NCBI RefSeq assembly: GCF_900541275.1
Contig: NZ_UQJH01000018.1
Location: 1-28,619 of the forward strand
From: an uncultured Porphyromonas sp.
Lineage (GTDB): Bacteria; Bacteroidota; Bacteroidia; Bacteroidales; Porphyromonadaceae
Length of the DNA: 28,619 bases
Direction: 5' to 3'
A program made the position numbers and the translations under genes. Numbering within the stretch: position 1 is the first letter of the stretch; each line of letters opens with the position of its first letter. Below are positions 25,716-28,619 of the stretch, in pieces. The notes below the pieces were generated by a model. That model had not been told where the DNA came from. It saw only the letters and a list, made by a program, of their open reading frames with translations, and did not search any database.

Positions 25716-28619
25716 ATGGACAAGGAGCATCTCAGGAAGTACCTAAGCACAGGCTATCAGGGCGGGCAGTCCTTCCTGGACACCATCATCATCCCAATCT
25801 TCGGGGATAACTTCGAGGATGGGTACAGCAAAGAGGTCCTGCAGGGCAGCGACGACAAGCGTCTCGCCACCGCGACCGGGATACGCAGCATCAGGCTCCT
25901 CGGGAGCGTGTATGTCGGCATTGAGCCTCTTCAGATCTTTGACCTGACGGTGAGTGACAGCGTCATGATGGAGCGAAACAGGGTCTCCATCCAGCGACTG
26001 ATCCGATCTGTGATGAGCAGCTACTCCGCTGCCTTCATGATCTTCCACTACGAGGATGCAGCGAGGTGGGACTGGCGCTTTACCTTCTGTCGTAAGGAGC
26101 GCAGCTTAGCGGAGACTACAGACAGCAAGCGGTACACCTTCCTCCTCGGGCCGGGACAGTCGTGCCGTACAGCGACAGACAATTTCTATGGTCTCTATAG
26201 TCGCAAGGAGGCACTTACGATGGAGGATCTGCAGCAGGCTTTCAGCGTCGAGGCTCTCTCGAGAGAGTTTTTCTCACGATACAAGGCACACTACGAGATA
26301 TTTGTCAGCTTTGCTGCGGATCCTGATAATGGTATCCGTGCTCATCTCATCCCCGAGGAGCAGGAGGCCTCGGAGGAGGGCGTCCTCGGTATGCGGGAGG
26401 AGGAGAAGCCTATCCGTGACTATGTGAAGAAGCTCCTCGGACGGATCGTCTTCCTCCACTTCCTGCAGAAGAAGGGGTGGATGGGTGTCCCGAGAGGTGG
26501 AGAGTGGGGCGAGGGAGACAAGGACTTTATGCTCCATCTCTTCGAGTACGCGTCACCGGAGCAGCAGGCCGACTTCCTTGACAGCGTCTTGGAGCCTCTC
26601 TTTGCCAAGGCTCTCGATACCGATCGGCGGGAGAGTCAGAGTCTCTTCGACACAAGGGTCGACGGTATCGGCATCGTGCGGGTGCCTTACCTCAATGGCG
26701 GTCTCTTTGAGCGTGATGCGCTGGATGAGCGACGACTCGCCTTCCCCTCAGACTACTTCCGCGATCTCCTCACCATGCTGTCTCAGTATAACTTTACCAT
26801 CGACGAGAACGACCCCAACGATGCCGAGGTGGGTATCGATCCGGAGATGCTGGGGCGGATCTTCGAGAACCTCCTCGAGGACAATAAGGATATGGGAGCC
26901 TTCTACACCCCTAAGGAGATCGTCCGGTATATGTGCGCGGAGAGTCTGATCGCCTACCTCCAGTCCGACCTGGAGGATGAGAAGGAGCGAAAGGCTGTAC
27001 GAGACTTTGTCGTGAGTCACGATGGTACCTCCCTTGGTGACCTGACGGAGGAGATCAGGGAACGGCTCCTGAGGGTGAAGATCTGTGACCCTGCCATCGG
27101 CTCCGGAGCCTTCCCTATGGGGCTCCTCAGAGAGCTCTACTTCTGTAGGTCTGCCCTCGAGACCACTACAGCCCTGGATCCGGCTGCTACAAAGAGGGAG
27201 ATCCTGCAGAATAACATCTATGGTGTCGACATCGAGAGAGGAGCGGTCGACATAGCTCGGCTGCGCTTCTGGCTCACCCTCGTGGTGGATGAGAAGGCTC
27301 CTGAGGCGTTGCCCAATCTAGACTTCAAGATCATGCAGGGTGACTCGTTATTAGAACAGTATGAGGGCGTGGATCTCAGTACACTGACCAAGACAAAGTC
27401 AGAGATAGACCTGCAGAAGGGATGCCGGCTCACCCTCTTTGAGGACAACCTTGACCCCCTCCGCTACAAGCTCTCTCGACTTATCCAGGAGTACTACGCC
27501 TGCGACGATCATACGATGCGCCTGAGTATGAGGCGTGAGATCACCACGATGATCGAGCTACAGCTGAGAGAGCAGCAGTTTGACGTCTCGCTCGGAGGCA
27601 TCGACGTGCACGCCAATGATAAGTTCTTCCTCTGGCATACCTGGTTTGGCGATGTCTTTATGGAGAATGGGGGCTTCGACATAGTGATTGGCAATCCGCC
27701 ATACATCCAGCTGCAGAAGGACGACGGACGACTGGCGAAGCTCTACGCCGATGCGGGATATAATACCTATGCACGCACAGGAGACATCTACTGCCTTTTC
27801 TACGAACTGGGCTGTCGACTACTGAGACCGGGCGGGCACCTCTGCTACATCACCTCCAATAAGTGGATGCGTGCCGGATATGGTGAGAAGACCAGGCAAT
27901 TCCTATCGGAGCAAACCAATCCCAAGCTGCTGATAGACTTTGCCGGAGTGAAGATCTTCCAGAATGCGACCGTCGATACCAATATCCTACTCTTCGCCAA
28001 GGAGAAGAATAGCAAAAGCTGCCGGTCGGTTGTCTCCAGCAAGTCAGATAAAATTGGAGTAGATAATCTGAGCCTTTTTGTCCAGCAACATGCGACGCCC
28101 TCCGCCTTCTCCTCCGCCCCCTGGGTCATCCTCACCCCCATCGAGCAGCGCATCAAGGAGAAGATCGAGGCCGTCGGTACCCCGCTAAAGGACTGGGACA
28201 TCCAGATCAACTATGGCATCAAGACCGGCTGCAATGAAGCCTTTATCATTAGTACCGAGAAGCGAAACGAGATACTCGCCAATTGCCAGACTGAGGGGGA
28301 GCGCCAGCGCACTGCTGATCTCATACGACCCATATTGCGCGGCAGAGACATCAAGCGCTACGGGTATGACTGGGCTGGACTATGGCTGATATTCATTCCT
28401 TGGCATTTCCCTTACCAATTTGATACCTCTATCAATGGTGCATCTGATAAAGCAGAAAAGGCATTCCAAGAGCAATATCCCTCCGTCTATCAGCACATGA
28501 CAAGATATAAAGAGCAATTGTCAAAGAGAAACAAAGCTGAAACAGGAATACGATATGAGTGGTATGCTATGCAAAGGTGGGGAGCCCAGTATTGGGAGGA
28601 TTTCAGTAAGCCAAAAATC
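25716..28619 (+). CDS. Eco57I-like (type IIG-like) N6-adenine DNA methylase, 3' end beyond the window
   Basis: An uninterrupted frame of 968 codons runs from the ATG at 25716 to the window edge. Residues about 1-350 are an N-terminal region without a visible PD-(D/E)XK signature that I can assign. DMGAFYTPKEIVRYM (about 396-410) precedes SAM motif I CDPAIGSGAF (about 457-466) and NIYGVDIERGAVDIARLRFW. The catalytic motif IV, IVIGNPPYIQLQ, has NPPY at 660-663, which indicates N6-adenine methylation. PILRGRDIKRYGYDW (near 870) opens the target-recognition part, where the DNA becomes clearly richer in A and T. Eco57I-type proteins are usually 1000-1300 residues, so only the C-terminus is missing. 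Together with the helicase 6 bases upstream it forms a predicted restriction/anti-phage module. Confidence 0.85.
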   Translation, partial: MDKEHLRKYLSTGYQGGQSFLDTIIIPIFGDNFEDGYSKEVLQGSDDKRLATATGIRSIRLLGSVYVGIEPLQIFDLTVSDSVMMERNRVSIQRLIRSVMSSYSAAFMIFHYEDAARWDWRFTFCRKERSLAETTDSKRYTFLLGPGQSCRTATDNFYGLYSRKEALTMEDLQQAFSVEALSREFFSRYKAHYEIFVSFAADPDNGIRAHLIPEEQEASEEGVLGMREEEKPIRDYVKKLLGRIVFLHFLQKKGWMGVPRGGEWGEGDKDFMLHLFEYASPEQQADFLDSVLEPLFAKALDTDRRESQSLFDTRVDGIGIVRVPYLNGGLFERDALDERRLAFPSDYFRDLLTMLSQYNFTIDENDPNDAEVGIDPEMLGRIFENLLEDNKDMGAFYTPKEIVRYMCAESLIAYLQSDLEDEKERKAVRDFVVSHDGTSLGDLTEEIRERLLRVKICDPAIGSGAFPMGLLRELYFCRSALETTTALDPAATKREILQNNIYGVDIERGAVDIARLRFWLTLVVDEKAPEALPNLDFKIMQGDSLLEQYEGVDLSTLTKTKSEIDLQKGCRLTLFEDNLDPLRYKLSRLIQEYYACDDHTMRLSMRREITTMIELQLREQQFDVSLGGIDVHANDKFFLWHTWFGDVFMENGGFDIVIGNPPYIQLQKDDGRLAKLYADAGYNTYARTGDIYCLFYELGCRLLRPGGHLCYITSNKWMRAGYGEKTRQFLSEQTNPKLLIDFAGVKIFQNATVDTNILLFAKEKNSKSCRSVVSSKSDKIGVDNLSLFVQQHATPSAFSSAPWVILTPIEQRIKEKIEAVGTPLKDWDIQINYGIKTGCNEAFIISTEKRNEILANCQTEGERQRTADLIRPILRGRDIKRYGYDWAGLWLIFIPWHFPYQFDTSINGASDKAEKAFQEQYPSVYQHMTRYKEQLSKRNKAETGIRYEWYAMQRWGAQYWEDFSKPKI

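Noticed and set aside
22194..28619. Assignment to DISARM or BREX
   Set aside because: SNF2, PLD and methylase parts are shared with those systems, but no DrmA, DrmB, PglZ or BrxC-like gene is visible in the window, so the name is not justified.

Overview
The window looks like a chromosomal segment of a Bacteroidota bacterium, most likely a moderately high-GC Porphyromonas (inference). Pointers are: several Bacteroidota promoters of the TTTG-N19-TAnnTTTG type; many lipoproteins built from BIG2, BACON, DUF4988 and fimbrillin-like/leucine-rich modules; a subtilisin-like protease ending in a type IX secretion (T9SS) sorting domain next to a PorV/PorQ-like barrel; and the parE-coaD gene pair. No rRNA, tRNA or CRISPR array was seen.

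Layout. (1) 1-8400: a four-gene plus-strand operon of surface lipoproteins (C10 cysteine protease, BIG2 protein, two fimbrillin-like/LRR paralogues). It has a clear promoter at 449-479 and a strong bidirectional terminator at 8086-8127. The operon is bracketed by two near-identical copies of a small two-helix membrane protein gene whose six coding differences are all synonymous. (2) 8473-16217, minus strand: a TrmB-type regulator followed by a tightly packed operon of a DUF4988/BIG2 lipoprotein, a BACON lipoprotein, a subtilase with T9SS tail and a PorV/PorQ-like outer-membrane barrel. (3) 16218-17192: about 1 kb of hairpin-rich non-coding DNA. (4) 17193-20920, plus strand: a GNAT-family protein, topoisomerase IV subunit B (parE) and phosphopantetheine adenylyltransferase (coaD), each abutting the next. 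(5) 20921-21478: a second hairpin-rich region, an inverted copy of the first, split by a 173-bp MITE-like insertion with terminal inverted repeats and a target duplication. (6) 21479-28619: a putative anti-phage/restriction module. It consists of a broken minus-strand gene with a nuclease-like motif, a plus-strand PLD-nuclease/SNF2-helicase fusion, and a large Eco57I-like (type IIG-like) methylase that runs off the window end.

How the parts may work together (inference). The TrmB operon reads as a regulated T9SS cargo set, with a secreted protease, a possible dedicated outer-membrane partner and two surface lipoproteins. The first operon is a second surface-protein set that can be lost or amplified by recombination between its flanking repeats. 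The last 7 kb is a defence module whose methylase has a target-recognition end of different base composition, and beside it lies a decayed nuclease gene.
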